A DNA stretch of 64,000 bases, taken from positions 1 through 64,000 of the forward strand of contig NZ_CP042263.1 in the NCBI RefSeq assembly GCF_007855645.1, given 5' to 3'. This DNA is from Qingshengfaniella alkalisoli (GTDB taxonomy: Bacteria > Pseudomonadota > Alphaproteobacteria > Rhodobacterales > Rhodobacteraceae). The notes beneath the pieces are model-generated. The model was not told the origin of the DNA and ran no database searches. It worked only from the letters and a program-made list of their open reading frames with translations. Shown here piece after piece: positions 7,148 through 15,283 of the stretch; positions within the stretch are counted from its first letter, which is position 1, and each line of letters begins with the position of its first letter. The position numbers and the translations under genes were made by a program.

Positions 7148-9019
7148 ATGATAACGGACGGCCTGACCCACCCCGACACCGCGCGGACCCGCCGTGCCAC
7201 CCGCTGGGCGGTCGGTGCGGCGCTGCTGTGCCTGGTGCTGGGGCTGATCGGCTATCCACGTTTGCAGGAAGCCTTCTTCGTGCAGGCGGGCAAGCGGGGT
7301 GAGGCGACCCTGCGGCTTGCTGTGGAGGGGCTGAACGAGGCGCTTAGTCGCTATGAGCCCTTGCCCGCGCTTATTGCCGAGCGTCCCGCGCTGAAGGCGC
7401 TGCTGATGTCACCGGACGATCCCGTGCTGCTGGCGGAGGTCAATGAACGCCTGCGCCAGACAATCCATACACTGGGTGTGTCCGACATCTACCTGATGGA
7501 CACCACGGGTATGACGCTGGCGGCCAGCTCCTACGACAAGCAGCGGTCTTTCGTGGGGCGCAGCTTCAGCTACCGGCCCTATTTCACGCAGGCGCTTGAC
7601 GGTGGCACAGGGCGGTATTTCGCGCTGGGAACGACATCGGGCGAGCGGGGCTATTTCTTCGCAGCCCCGGTGGAAGACGGTGACCGCATCATCGGGGTGC
7701 TGGCGCTGAAATTCACGGTAGGCGGGTTCGAGGAAACATGGCGGCAGAATGAAAGCGACCTGATCGTGACCGATCATAAGGGCATCGTGTTCATGTCGAA
7801 CCGGCGAGACTGGCATTTCCGGGCGCTGGAGCCGCTGAGCGGTCGTGCGGTGGCCGAGATCGAGGCACAGCGCCAATACCCGCTGGGCGACGTGCTGCCG
7901 CTGGACAATAGCGCACGGGTGCTGCGCGACGGCCTGACGCTGCGCCGGTTTACCACCGGCGGCGAACGGCAGGAATTCGTGTCCTCCAGCCAGACCATTC
8001 CCAAGGCAGGCTGGACCGTGACGATCCTGACGCCCACCGGTCCCGCGCGGGCCCAGGCGGCGAATGTCGTGATGATTGCCGTGGCGGCTGTGCTGATCGT
8101 TGGGCTGGTGGTGCTCAATGTCGGGCAACGCCGCGCGCGTCTGCGTGACAGGATGGAGGCCGAACGCGCCCAGACCGCGCTGCTGGAACGGCGCGTGCGC
8201 GAACGCACGGCGGAACTGAACGCCGCCAACGAACAGCTTCAGCAAGAGGTCGAGGAACGCAAGACCGCCGAGACACGCCTGCGCAGCACCCAGACCGAAC
8301 TGGTGCAGGCGGGCAAACTCGCGGCGCTGGGGCAGATGTCCGCGGCGCTGAGCCATGAATTCAACCAGCCTCTGACGGCGGTCCGTTCCTACGCTGAAAA
8401 CGCGGTGCTGCTGCTGAAGGCGGGCAAGACGGGGGCGGCGGGTGAAAACCTTGGCCATATCTCGGGGATGGTGGAACGCATGGCGTCCATTTCCAAGCAC
8501 CTGCGCAGTTTTGCCCGCAGACCCGGCGAGGCGGTGAATGAAATCCCGCTGGCACCCATCTTGCGCGATGCCTTGGCGCTGGCGCGGCCACGGCTGGATG
8601 CGGCAGGGGCGGTGGTCGACGCGCCCGATTCGGAGCGCATGGACATCTGGGTGCATGGCGGGCATGTGCGGCTGCAACAGGTGATGCTGAACCTTCTGAC
8701 CAACGCGCTGGACGCGATGGACGGGCAGGGCGCACCGCTGATCGAGATCACGATCGATGCGGATGCGGAACAGGTCATCCTGCGGCTGCGCGATCACGGC
8801 GACGGGCTGGATACGGAGACGGCGGAACGGCTGTTCGATCCGTTCTTCACCACCAAGCAGCCCGGCAAGGGGATGGGGCTGGGCCTGTCCATTTCCTACA
8901 ACATCGTGCGGGATTTCGGCGGCACGTTATCGGCGCGGAACCATCCGGAGGGCGGGGCGGTGTTCGAACTGGCGCTGTGCCGGGCGACTGCACAGGGGCA
9001 GGAGATCGCCGCGCAATGA
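7148..9019 (+). CDS. dctB: DctB-like sensor histidine kinase
   Basis: A 623-aa membrane sensor kinase. A first transmembrane helix spans about residues 22-42, then a large periplasmic sensor region of dCACHE type (SDIYLMDTTGMTLAASSYDK; RPYFTQAL), a second helix near 300-325 and a coiled coil (LLERRVRERTAELNAANEQLQQEV). The kinase core has the H-box ALSHEFNQPLTAVRSY, the N-box MLNLLTNALDAM, and G-boxes RDHGDGLD and GKGMGLGLSI. This is the DctB layout, a sensor of C4-dicarboxylates in rhizobia. The stop overlaps the start of the dctD-like partner (ATGA). Because the pair sits directly upstream of a TAXI-TRAP transporter, the ligand is probably that transporter's substrate, which need not be succinate or malate. 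Confidence 0.87.
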   Translation: MITDGLTHPDTARTRRATRWAVGAALLCLVLGLIGYPRLQEAFFVQAGKRGEATLRLAVEGLNEALSRYEPLPALIAERPALKALLMSPDDPVLLAEVNERLRQTIHTLGVSDIYLMDTTGMTLAASSYDKQRSFVGRSFSYRPYFTQALDGGTGRYFALGTTSGERGYFFAAPVEDGDRIIGVLALKFTVGGFEETWRQNESDLIVTDHKGIVFMSNRRDWHFRALEPLSGRAVAEIEAQRQYPLGDVLPLDNSARVLRDGLTLRRFTTGGERQEFVSSSQTIPKAGWTVTILTPTGPARAQAANVVMIAVAAVLIVGLVVLNVGQRRARLRDRMEAERAQTALLERRVRERTAELNAANEQLQQEVEERKTAETRLRSTQTELVQAGKLAALGQMSAALSHEFNQPLTAVRSYAENAVLLLKAGKTGAAGENLGHISGMVERMASISKHLRSFARRPGEAVNEIPLAPILRDALALARPRLDAAGAVVDAPDSERMDIWVHGGHVRLQQVMLNLLTNALDAMDGQGAPLIEITIDADAEQVILRLRDHGDGLDTETAERLFDPFFTTKQPGKGMGLGLSISYNIVRDFGGTLSARNHPEGGAVFELALCRATAQGQEIAAQ

Positions 9020-10362
9020 CAGGCAGGACGGTGTTGTTCGTCGACGACGAGGCGCATTTGCGGCTTGCGGCCAAGCAGACGCTGGAATTGGCGGGGCTGG
9101 ATGCGCAGGTCTTCGACGGTGCGGAGGCTGCGCTGGTCCACATCGCCCGTGACTTCCCCGGTGTGCTGGTCACGGATATCCGTATGGCGGGCATGGACGG
9201 GCTGGCGCTGATGAAACAGGTGCTGGAGATCGACCCCGACTTCCCCGTGATCCTCGTGACAGGTCATGGCGATGTCGAACTGGCGGTGCAGTCGCTGCGG
9301 GCGGGGGCGTATGATTTCATCGAGAAGCCGTTCGCCTCGGAGCGACTGATCGAGGCGGTGCGTCGTGCGCTGGACAAGCGGCGGCTGACCATTGAAAACC
9401 GCGTGCTGCGACGGCAAGTGGGGCGGCGCGACGCGGTGGAATCGCGGCTGACAGGGCGCAGTGCAGCGATGGACAGGCTGCGGGCGGAATTGCGGGCGAT
9501 TGCGCAGACAGATGCGGATGTGCTGATCGTGGGCGAAACCGGCACCGGCAAGGAAGAGGTCGCCCGCGCCCTTCACCGCGTCAGCAACCGCAACGAAAAG
9601 CCTTTCCTGCACATCAACTGCGCGGCCTTGCCTGCGGAACTGATCGAAAGCGAGCTGTTCGGACATGAGGCGGGCGCGTTCCCGGGCGCGATCCGGACAC
9701 GTTACGGCAAGCTGGAACACGGGCGCGGCGGCACGGTGTTTCTGGATGAAATCGACAGCCTGCCGATGGCGGTGCAGGGCAAATTGCTGGATGTGATCCA
9801 CACCCGCAGCATCACCCCCTTGGGCACGAGCGAGCCGGTTGAACTGGATGTGCGCTTCGTGGCCGCCAGCAAGGTGGATCTGGAACAGGCGGCGTCGCAG
9901 GGCGCGTTTCGCGCGGACTTGATGTATCGCATCGCCGTAACGACGTTGCGCGTGCCACCGCTGTCCGAGCGGCGCGAAGACATCCCAAACCTGTTCCTGC
10001 ATCTGGTCGATCAGGCGGCGGCGCGGCACAAGCGGTCCACGCCCGATGTCCCCGCCGCAGTGCTGGCGCAGGTGGCGGCGCGAGACTGGCCCGGCAATGT
10101 GCGTGAACTGCGCAACGCCGCCGACCGCTATGCGTTGGGGCTGGATCTGAACCTTGGTCCGCAGGACAGCAGCGAGACGGCAGAGCCCAGCCTGGCAGAC
10201 CGTATGGCGGGGTATGAGAAATCCCTGATCTCGGCCAGCCTGACGGCGCATGGTGGCAGCATCGCGGATACGTATCGCGCGCTCGGGGTTTCGCGGCGCA
10301 CACTCTATGAGAAGATGCAAAAGCACGGGCTGGATCGCGCGGATTACCGAGACGACGACTGA
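9016..10362 (+). CDS. dctD: DctD-like response regulator with AAA+ domain
   Basis: A 448-aa enhancer-binding-type response regulator. The receiver domain has the acidic pair DD at 10-11 and the phospho-acceptor Asp54 in VTDIRMAGMDG. The AAA+ domain has Walker A GETGTGKE (about 173-180) and Walker B GTVFLDEID. A Fis-type helix-turn-helix (ALGVSRRTLYEKMQKHGL) ends the protein. I start it at 9016 because this ATG overlaps the kinase stop; the frame stays open 13 codons further upstream, to 8977. Oddly, the sigma54-contacting loop reads GAFPGA (about 220-225) instead of GAFTGA, replacing the conserved threonine. The gene is followed within 5 bp by tandem palindromes that may be its binding sites. 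Confidence 0.87.
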   Translation: MTGRTVLFVDDEAHLRLAAKQTLELAGLDAQVFDGAEAALVHIARDFPGVLVTDIRMAGMDGLALMKQVLEIDPDFPVILVTGHGDVELAVQSLRAGAYDFIEKPFASERLIEAVRRALDKRRLTIENRVLRRQVGRRDAVESRLTGRSAAMDRLRAELRAIAQTDADVLIVGETGTGKEEVARALHRVSNRNEKPFLHINCAALPAELIESELFGHEAGAFPGAIRTRYGKLEHGRGGTVFLDEIDSLPMAVQGKLLDVIHTRSITPLGTSEPVELDVRFVAASKVDLEQAASQGAFRADLMYRIAVTTLRVPPLSERREDIPNLFLHLVDQAAARHKRSTPDVPAAVLAQVAARDWPGNVRELRNAADRYALGLDLNLGPQDSSETAEPSLADRMAGYEKSLISASLTAHGGSIADTYRALGVSRRTLYEKMQKHGLDRADYRDDD

Positions 10363-10366
10363 ATCT

Positions 10367-10382
10367 GTGCGGATATCCGCAC
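10367..10382. promoter_or_regulatory. candidate upstream activating site 1 (DctD-like)
   Basis: Perfect 16-bp palindrome GTGCGGATATCCGCAC starting 5 bp after the regulator's stop and about 210 bp upstream of the TAXI gene. With the second site at 10398 it forms a tandem array, the usual layout of DctD/NtrC-type activator sites. Confidence 0.6.
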
Positions 10383-10397
10383 GGTTCGGCACGGCTT

Positions 10398-10415
10398 TGT
10401 GCAGACCTCCGCACA
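10398..10415. promoter_or_regulatory. candidate upstream activating site 2 (DctD-like)
   Basis: Imperfect palindrome TGTGCAGACCTCCGCACA. Both arms match the GTGCGGA / TCCGCAC arms of the site at 10367, and the two centres are about 32 bp (three helical turns) apart. I did not find a convincing sigma54 -24/-12 element between here and 10590. Confidence 0.55.
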
Positions 10416-10589
10416 ATTGAACAAATTAACGCGGCACCGATAACCTGCAGGGTGTCCCGGGACTTGTGTTAGACTGGGCGAGCGCGCACTCGGGTGCTGC
10501 ATTCCGTGCATCGGCGGGATTTCCGCCGTGAATGGGCGCCCTTTCGGGACGTCCGCGTCAAGTAACGAGACACTGTCTGGGAGGACAAC

Positions 10590-11573
10590 ATGACTTTTAT
10601 GAAACTGGGCGCCCTCGTGGCCGCCACGGCTGTTGCCGCAACCGCTGCAAGCGCACAGGACCGTGAAGGCTGGCCGGAAAGCTTCACCGTTGGCACCGCG
10701 TCGCAGGGCGGCACCTATTTCGCCTACGGTTCCGGCTGGGCGAACCTGGTCGCAGAAGAGCTGGGCCTGTCTGGTGGCGGCGAAGTCACGGGCGGTCCGA
10801 TGCAGAACATGGCGCTCGTGCACACCGGCGAGGCGCAATTCGGCATGACGACCATGGGTCCGGCGCGTGAATCGCTGGAAGGCACCAACCCGATTGCGCC
10901 GGGTCTTCAGATGACCAATGCCTGCGCGATCTTCCCGATGTACCAGACCCCGTTCAGCGTAACGGCGCTGTCGTCCTCGGGCATCACGGCGGTGTCGGAA
11001 ATCCCGGAAGGCGCGCGTATCGGCTTCGGCCCGGCCGGGTCCACCTCGGACACCTATTTCCCGCTGATGATGGACACGCTGGGTGTGAATTATGAACGCC
11101 GCAACGGTGGCTGGTCCGACCTTGGCGGCCAGCTTCAGGACGGTCTGCTGGACGTGATCGCCTTTGCCGCCGGCATCCCGGTGCCTGCCGTCAGCCAGCT
11201 GGAAGTTCAAACCGACGTGAACATCATCGAGTTCACCGAAGAAGAACAAGCCGCGCTGATCGAGGCCTTCCCGATCTCCGAATTCGAGATCCCGGCCGAC
11301 ACCTACACCACGCTGGAAGGGCCTGCCCGCTCCGTCAGCATGTGGAACTTCGCCATCGCCAATTGCGAACTGCCTGAAAGCTTCGTCGAGGCGGTCGTCG
11401 ATGTCGTCATGTCCGACAATGAGCGCATGGTGAACATCCACCGCGCGGCCCGTTCGACCGTTCCGGAAAACTACGACAAGAACAACGTTCTGATGTGGCA
11501 TCCCGGCGCGGCCAAGTGGTTCAAGGAAAACGCGGACGCTGACATCCCGGACGACATGATCTTCGGCATGTAA
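10590..11573 (+). CDS. TAXI-family TRAP transporter solute-binding protein
   Basis: A 327-aa periplasmic binding protein of the TAXI subfamily of TRAP transporters. A signal peptide is visible (hydrophobic Ala/Val-rich stretch ending ASAQ near residue 22). The mature protein begins with the family hallmark FTVGTASQGGTYFAYGSGWANL, followed by GGEVTGGPMQNMALV. It captures an organic acid-like ligand for the fused TRAP permease downstream. TAXI ligands are poorly known; glutamate, 2-oxoglutarate and related acids have been reported or suggested for some. The ATG has a GGGAGGA ribosome binding site. A hairpin at 11595-11627 separates it from the permease. Confidence 0.9.
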   Translation: MTFMKLGALVAATAVAATAASAQDREGWPESFTVGTASQGGTYFAYGSGWANLVAEELGLSGGGEVTGGPMQNMALVHTGEAQFGMTTMGPARESLEGTNPIAPGLQMTNACAIFPMYQTPFSVTALSSSGITAVSEIPEGARIGFGPAGSTSDTYFPLMMDTLGVNYERRNGGWSDLGGQLQDGLLDVIAFAAGIPVPAVSQLEVQTDVNIIEFTEEEQAALIEAFPISEFEIPADTYTTLEGPARSVSMWNFAIANCELPESFVEAVVDVVMSDNERMVNIHRAARSTVPENYDKNNVLMWHPGAAKWFKENADADIPDDMIFGM

Positions 11574-11594
11574 GCCAACAAGAAAATCGAGGAT

Positions 11595-11627
11595 GGGCAG
11601 GCTGCTTCGGGGTACGGCGGCCTGCCC
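11595..11627 (+). other. intercistronic hairpin after TAXI binding-protein gene
   Basis: GGGCAGGCTGC (11595-11605) pairs with GCGGCCTGCCC (11617-11627) with one G-U pair and an 11-nt loop. It lies between the binding-protein stop and the permease start. A likely role is mRNA 3' stabilisation or partial termination, giving more binding protein than permease. Confidence 0.65.
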
Positions 11628-11671
11628 AACATGTTTTGCCCTGCTTGTTTCGGGGCAGCGGAGGGGACTTG

Positions 11672-13936
11672 ATGAGTAACCAGCAAGCTCAGACCGACCA
11701 GGCCGTCATTGCCGATGGCGTTGACGACGAACCGGTCGAAAAGAACCGGCGGCAATTCGAAGGCCGCACCTATTACGTGATCGCGGCGGTTGCGGCGCTT
11801 TATGCGGCTTTCCATATGGCCGCGCTGAACGGGCTGTCGATTTCCGACCTAACCGGCGTGGAGCTTCCCTTCCTGCCGCAATTCCCGATGGAAACGTGGA
11901 ACTTCCGCATCGTGCATATCGCGGGCGCTTTGGTGCTGGGTTTCGTGCTGTTCTCACCGCGCATCTTCGGAGATGATCCGGTTGTGGAAACGCAGCGCCT
12001 GTCCAAGGTGGGGCTTGTGCTGTTCGCGCCAGCGCTCGTTGCGCTATGGACCGTGATCGGTTTCATCCAACTGCTCGGCAGCGGCGAGTTGCCGCAAATG
12101 GGTGGGCTGACGACATGGGTGGCCATGGCGGGGACCGAACTTTATGCGCAAGAAACATGGTGGTTCGGCGTGCCGCTGCTGATCGCTACTTTCGGGGCGA
12201 TCGCGCTGGGGTGGTCTGAAAAGCGAGAGCGCACCCGTCTTGCCGTAAGCGATCTGGTGCTGGCGTTGTGCGCGGTCATCGTGGCGCTGTATCTGGTCGC
12301 GATCTATGGGACGGCGGCACGCAATTCCGTTGGCACGCCCTTCGTGCCGGTCGGTGTGGCCTTTGCCGCCACGGCGGGCGCTGCGATGATCCTGGAACTG
12401 ACGCGCCGCGTGGCGGGGCTGGCGCTGGTAGTCATCACGGCGATCTTCCTGGCCTATACGTTCACCGCACATCTGCTGCCCGGAATCCTGAAGGTGCAAA
12501 CAGCCTACACCTGGCACCGCTTCTTCGGCCATGTCTATTCGGATGCGGGTATTCTGGGGCCGACCACGGCGGTCAGTTCGACCTACATCATCCTGTTCAT
12601 CATCTTCGCGGCCTTCCTGCAGGCGTCCAAGGTGGGCGACTACTTCGTCAACTTCGCCTTTGCCGCCGCCGGTCGCGCACGGGGTGGCCCCGCAAAGGTG
12701 GCGATCTTCGCTTCCGGCCTGATGGGCATGATCAACGGCACCTCGGCGGGCAACGTCGTGGCGACCGGATCGCTGACCATCCCGCTGATGAAGAAGGTCG
12801 GCTATCACAAGAAGACCGCGGGCGCGGTTGAGGCCGCCGCATCGACCGGCGGGCAGATCATGCCGCCGATCATGGGGGCGGGCGCCTTTATCATGGCCGA
12901 GATCACCGGCATCCCCTACACGGAAATTGCACTGGCTGCCGTCATCCCGGCGATCCTGTATTTCGTGTCGATCTATTTCATGGTCGATTTCGAAGCCGCC
13001 AAGCTGGGCATGCGCGGAATGCGAGAAGACGAGCTTCCCAAGTTCAAACAGATGGTTAAACAGGTTTACCTGTTCATTCCGATCATCATCCTGATCTATG
13101 CGCTGTTCATGGGTTATTCCGTGATCCGGGCGGGGACGCTTGCGACCATTGCGGCCGCGGTGGTCAGTTGGCTGACGCCCGTTCGCATGGGGCCACGCGG
13201 CATCGCCAAGGCGTTCGAACTGGCCGGTGTGATGTCGATCCAGATTATCGCGGTCTGTGCCTGTGCGGGCATCATCGTGGGCGTCATCAGCCTGACGGGT
13301 GTGGGGGCACGGTTCTCGGCGCTGCTGCTGGGTCTGGCGGAAGCCAGCCAGTTGCTCGCGCTGGTCTTCGCGATGTGTATCGCCATTCTTCTGGGGATGG
13401 GGATGCCCACCACGGCGGCCTATGCGGTGGCGGCCTCGGTCGTTGCGCCGGGCCTGGTGCAGCTTGGCATCCCGCAGTTGACGGCGCATTTCTTCGTCTT
13501 CTACTTCGCGGTCGTGTCAGCCATCACGCCACCGGTGGCGCTGGCCAGTTATGCGGCGGCGGGGATATCGGGGGCCAACCCCATGGAGACGTCCGTTGCG
13601 TCATTCAAGATCGGCATCGCGGCCTTCATCGTGCCGTTCATGTTCTTCTACAACTCGGCCCTGCTGATGGATGGCGCGACGCTTGAAATTCTGCGGGCGG
13701 GGGCAACGGCGATCTTCGGGGTATTCCTTCTCAGCTCCGGCGTTCAGGGTTGGTTCATGGGCGGACGGTCCGCGTGGTTCCTGCGTGTGGCGCTGATTGC
13801 GGCAGCGCTGTTCATGATCGAAGGTGGTTTGATCACGGACCTGGTCGGTGTGGGCACGGCCATAGGGATCTATTTCGTGCAGAAGGTTTTCCATCCGCGC
13901 CCGGACACCGGCATCCGCGTCAGCGGCGCAGACTAA
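11672..13936 (+). CDS. TRAP transporter permease, fused small and large subunits (TAXI type)
   Basis: A 754-aa integral membrane protein combining the DctQ-like small subunit (roughly the first 200-230 residues, four helices) with the DctM-like large subunit. Recognisable large-subunit segments are GMINGTSAGNVVATGSLTIPLMKK, AAASTGGQIMPPIMGAGAFIMAE and LGMGMPTTAAYAVAASV. It uses a cation gradient to import the ligand delivered by the TAXI binding protein. I start it at the ATG at 11672, which follows GGAGGGG with 5-bp spacing; the frame is open 12 codons further upstream. A terminator hairpin follows at 13945. Confidence 0.9.
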   Translation: MSNQQAQTDQAVIADGVDDEPVEKNRRQFEGRTYYVIAAVAALYAAFHMAALNGLSISDLTGVELPFLPQFPMETWNFRIVHIAGALVLGFVLFSPRIFGDDPVVETQRLSKVGLVLFAPALVALWTVIGFIQLLGSGELPQMGGLTTWVAMAGTELYAQETWWFGVPLLIATFGAIALGWSEKRERTRLAVSDLVLALCAVIVALYLVAIYGTAARNSVGTPFVPVGVAFAATAGAAMILELTRRVAGLALVVITAIFLAYTFTAHLLPGILKVQTAYTWHRFFGHVYSDAGILGPTTAVSSTYIILFIIFAAFLQASKVGDYFVNFAFAAAGRARGGPAKVAIFASGLMGMINGTSAGNVVATGSLTIPLMKKVGYHKKTAGAVEAAASTGGQIMPPIMGAGAFIMAEITGIPYTEIALAAVIPAILYFVSIYFMVDFEAAKLGMRGMREDELPKFKQMVKQVYLFIPIIILIYALFMGYSVIRAGTLATIAAAVVSWLTPVRMGPRGIAKAFELAGVMSIQIIAVCACAGIIVGVISLTGVGARFSALLLGLAEASQLLALVFAMCIAILLGMGMPTTAAYAVAASVVAPGLVQLGIPQLTAHFFVFYFAVVSAITPPVALASYAAAGISGANPMETSVASFKIGIAAFIVPFMFFYNSALLMDGATLEILRAGATAIFGVFLLSSGVQGWFMGGRSAWFLRVALIAAALFMIEGGLITDLVGVGTAIGIYFVQKVFHPRPDTGIRVSGAD

Positions 13937-13944
13937 GGCAAAGG

Positions 13945-13971
13945 GGCGGCGCGGTGACACATCGCGCCGCC
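13945..13971. terminator. terminator-like hairpin between convergent TRAP and sulfur operons
   Basis: GGCGGCGCG (13945-13953) pairs with CGCGCCGCC (13963-13971) around a 9-nt loop. It is followed by a short T-containing stretch in the plus direction. It may serve both converging transcripts. Confidence 0.6.
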
Positions 13972-13985
13972 TGACGTTTCAGGGC

Positions 13986-14150
13986 TCAGTCGGGCAGCGC
14001 CCCGCAGAACCCGCCTGCCGCCACCTGGCCCGAGCCAAGCGCCAGCATGGGCGGCGCGACATAGGGGTTGGGCGGGGAGGCGGCCAGATCGAACCCGATC
14101 ACGCCCACCACGAGGGCAACGGCCACAGATGCGGTGAATTTACGGGTCAT
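13986..14150 (-). CDS. small exported or membrane-anchored peptide downstream of YeeE
   Basis: A 54-aa open reading frame whose ATG overlaps the stop of the YeeE/YedE gene (ATGA), so it is probably translationally coupled. It has a basic N-terminus (MTRKF), a hydrophobic segment (about residues 6-20) and a Pro/Gly/Ala-rich C-terminal part with one Cys (GGFCGALPD). The hydrophobic stretch could be a signal peptide or single membrane anchor. I do not recognise a family. As third gene of a rhodanese-YeeE operon it might assist thiosulfate or persulfide transport. A longer frame covers this region from upstream, but it runs antisense-like through yeeE and is not credible. Confidence 0.6.
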   Translation of the reverse strand: MTRKFTASVAVALVVGVIGFDLAASPPNPYVAPPMLALGSGQVAAGGFCGALPD

Positions 14151-15283
14151 TTGCGGGCCTCCAGTCCAAGCATGGGTCGCAGCTTGATGCCGTAATAGGC
14201 ACCGGCGAAGGCGGCAACGAACCAGACCCAGCCATGCAGGCTGCCGGTGGAAATGCCGGAAAAGAAGGCACCGACATTGCAGCCAAAGGCCAGCCGCGAC
14301 GAATAGCCCAGCAGGAAGCCTGCCACCACCGTAGCCATCCATGCCTTCGCGGGCAGCTTCGGCAGGGGTTGGTCCAGCCCGCCACGACGCCATGCCGCCA
14401 CGCCGAACGCGCCCGCGATGATCCCGAAATCGGTGAGCGAGGTGTAGTCGGTCAGCACGCTGCTCTGGACCCGCTCCATCGTGGAGGGCGCTGCCCAGAA
14501 GGCGGAGGCCGTCAGATCGCCGCCCATGGCGGATACCCCTTTGGCGACCCACAGGCCAAGGCCATAGACCACGCCCCAGGGCTGGCCCGCGATCACCAGG
14601 TTCCCGAGCGCCAGCGCGGCCAGCAACAATGCGGCGAAAATGTAGCGCGGGGGGATGTTGCGGTTTTCCGGCGGGGCGAACCTCAGCAGCAGAACCGCCA
14701 CCGCCGCCAACAGAACCAGCGTGATCGCGACGCCCGTGCCGCCGTTAAAGGTGATGATCGGCAGCGCGCCCAGATCGGTCCACCAGATCAGGTTGTAAGC
14801 GCCCGCGAAGCTGCCGATCGCGAAGAAAGGCAGGGCCAGAAGGCCGATCGGATTGCCCGAGCCCGCATTGACCAGCGTGCCCGACCCGCAGCCCAGCACG
14901 ACTTGCATCGCGGTGCCGAAAACGAAGGCGCCACCGATCATCGCCCAACCGACAGGGGCTTGCGCCCCTACGAGTTCACCCGGATGTGCGGCCAGCAGGG
15001 GCAGGGCGACGACTGTCACCAGCCCGATCGCCAGCAGTTGCGCAAGAATGCCCGCGGGATCACGGCGCAGGATCATCGCCCGCCAAGGCCCGGCAAAACC
15101 GAACCTCAAGCCTTCGAGCGTGATGCCGAAGCCCAGGCCAATGCTCAAAAGCAGCCCATAACGCGCACCGGCAAACAGTGTGACGAACAGGATGAACGCG
15201 ACGGCGGCGAGCAACAGCCCGCCGCGCTTCAGTGCGAAGCCAGCGCCGACGGGCGCGGCCGTGTCGATCTGGCTTTGCGCCAT
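14147..15283 (-). CDS. YeeE/YedE family sulfur-compound transporter
   Basis: A 378-aa polytopic membrane protein with about ten hydrophobic segments and the two Gly/Cys-rich repeats of the YeeE/YedE (TsuA) family: VLGCGSGTLVNAGSGNP in the middle and AFGCNVGAFFSGISTGS near the C-terminus. In characterised members such cysteines pass thiosulfate across the membrane. It overlaps the periplasmic rhodanese upstream by one base (TGATG) and the 54-aa gene downstream by four, so the three form one operon. Thiosulfate or another sulfane-sulfur compound is the likely substrate; the exact one is an inference. Confidence 0.87.
   Translation of the reverse strand: MAQSQIDTAAPVGAGFALKRGGLLLAAVAFILFVTLFAGARYGLLLSIGLGFGITLEGLRFGFAGPWRAMILRRDPAGILAQLLAIGLVTVVALPLLAAHPGELVGAQAPVGWAMIGGAFVFGTAMQVVLGCGSGTLVNAGSGNPIGLLALPFFAIGSFAGAYNLIWWTDLGALPIITFNGGTGVAITLVLLAAVAVLLLRFAPPENRNIPPRYIFAALLLAALALGNLVIAGQPWGVVYGLGLWVAKGVSAMGGDLTASAFWAAPSTMERVQSSVLTDYTSLTDFGIIAGAFGVAAWRRGGLDQPLPKLPAKAWMATVVAGFLLGYSSRLAFGCNVGAFFSGISTGSLHGWVWFVAAFAGAYYGIKLRPMLGLEARK

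Noticed and set aside
10367-10382. GTGCGGATATCCGCAC as another copy of the class 2 partition palindrome
   Set aside because: It contains GGATATCC, with the half-sites in the reverse order of ATATCCGCGGATAT, and its partner at 10398 matches it, not the partition sites.
10513-10526. Possible sigma54 promoter before the TAXI gene (GG and GC 12 bp apart)
   Set aside because: The -12 part reads CCGC instead of TTGC and the motif is itself part of a GC-rich inverted repeat, so a match of the GG/GC spacing alone is likely by chance.
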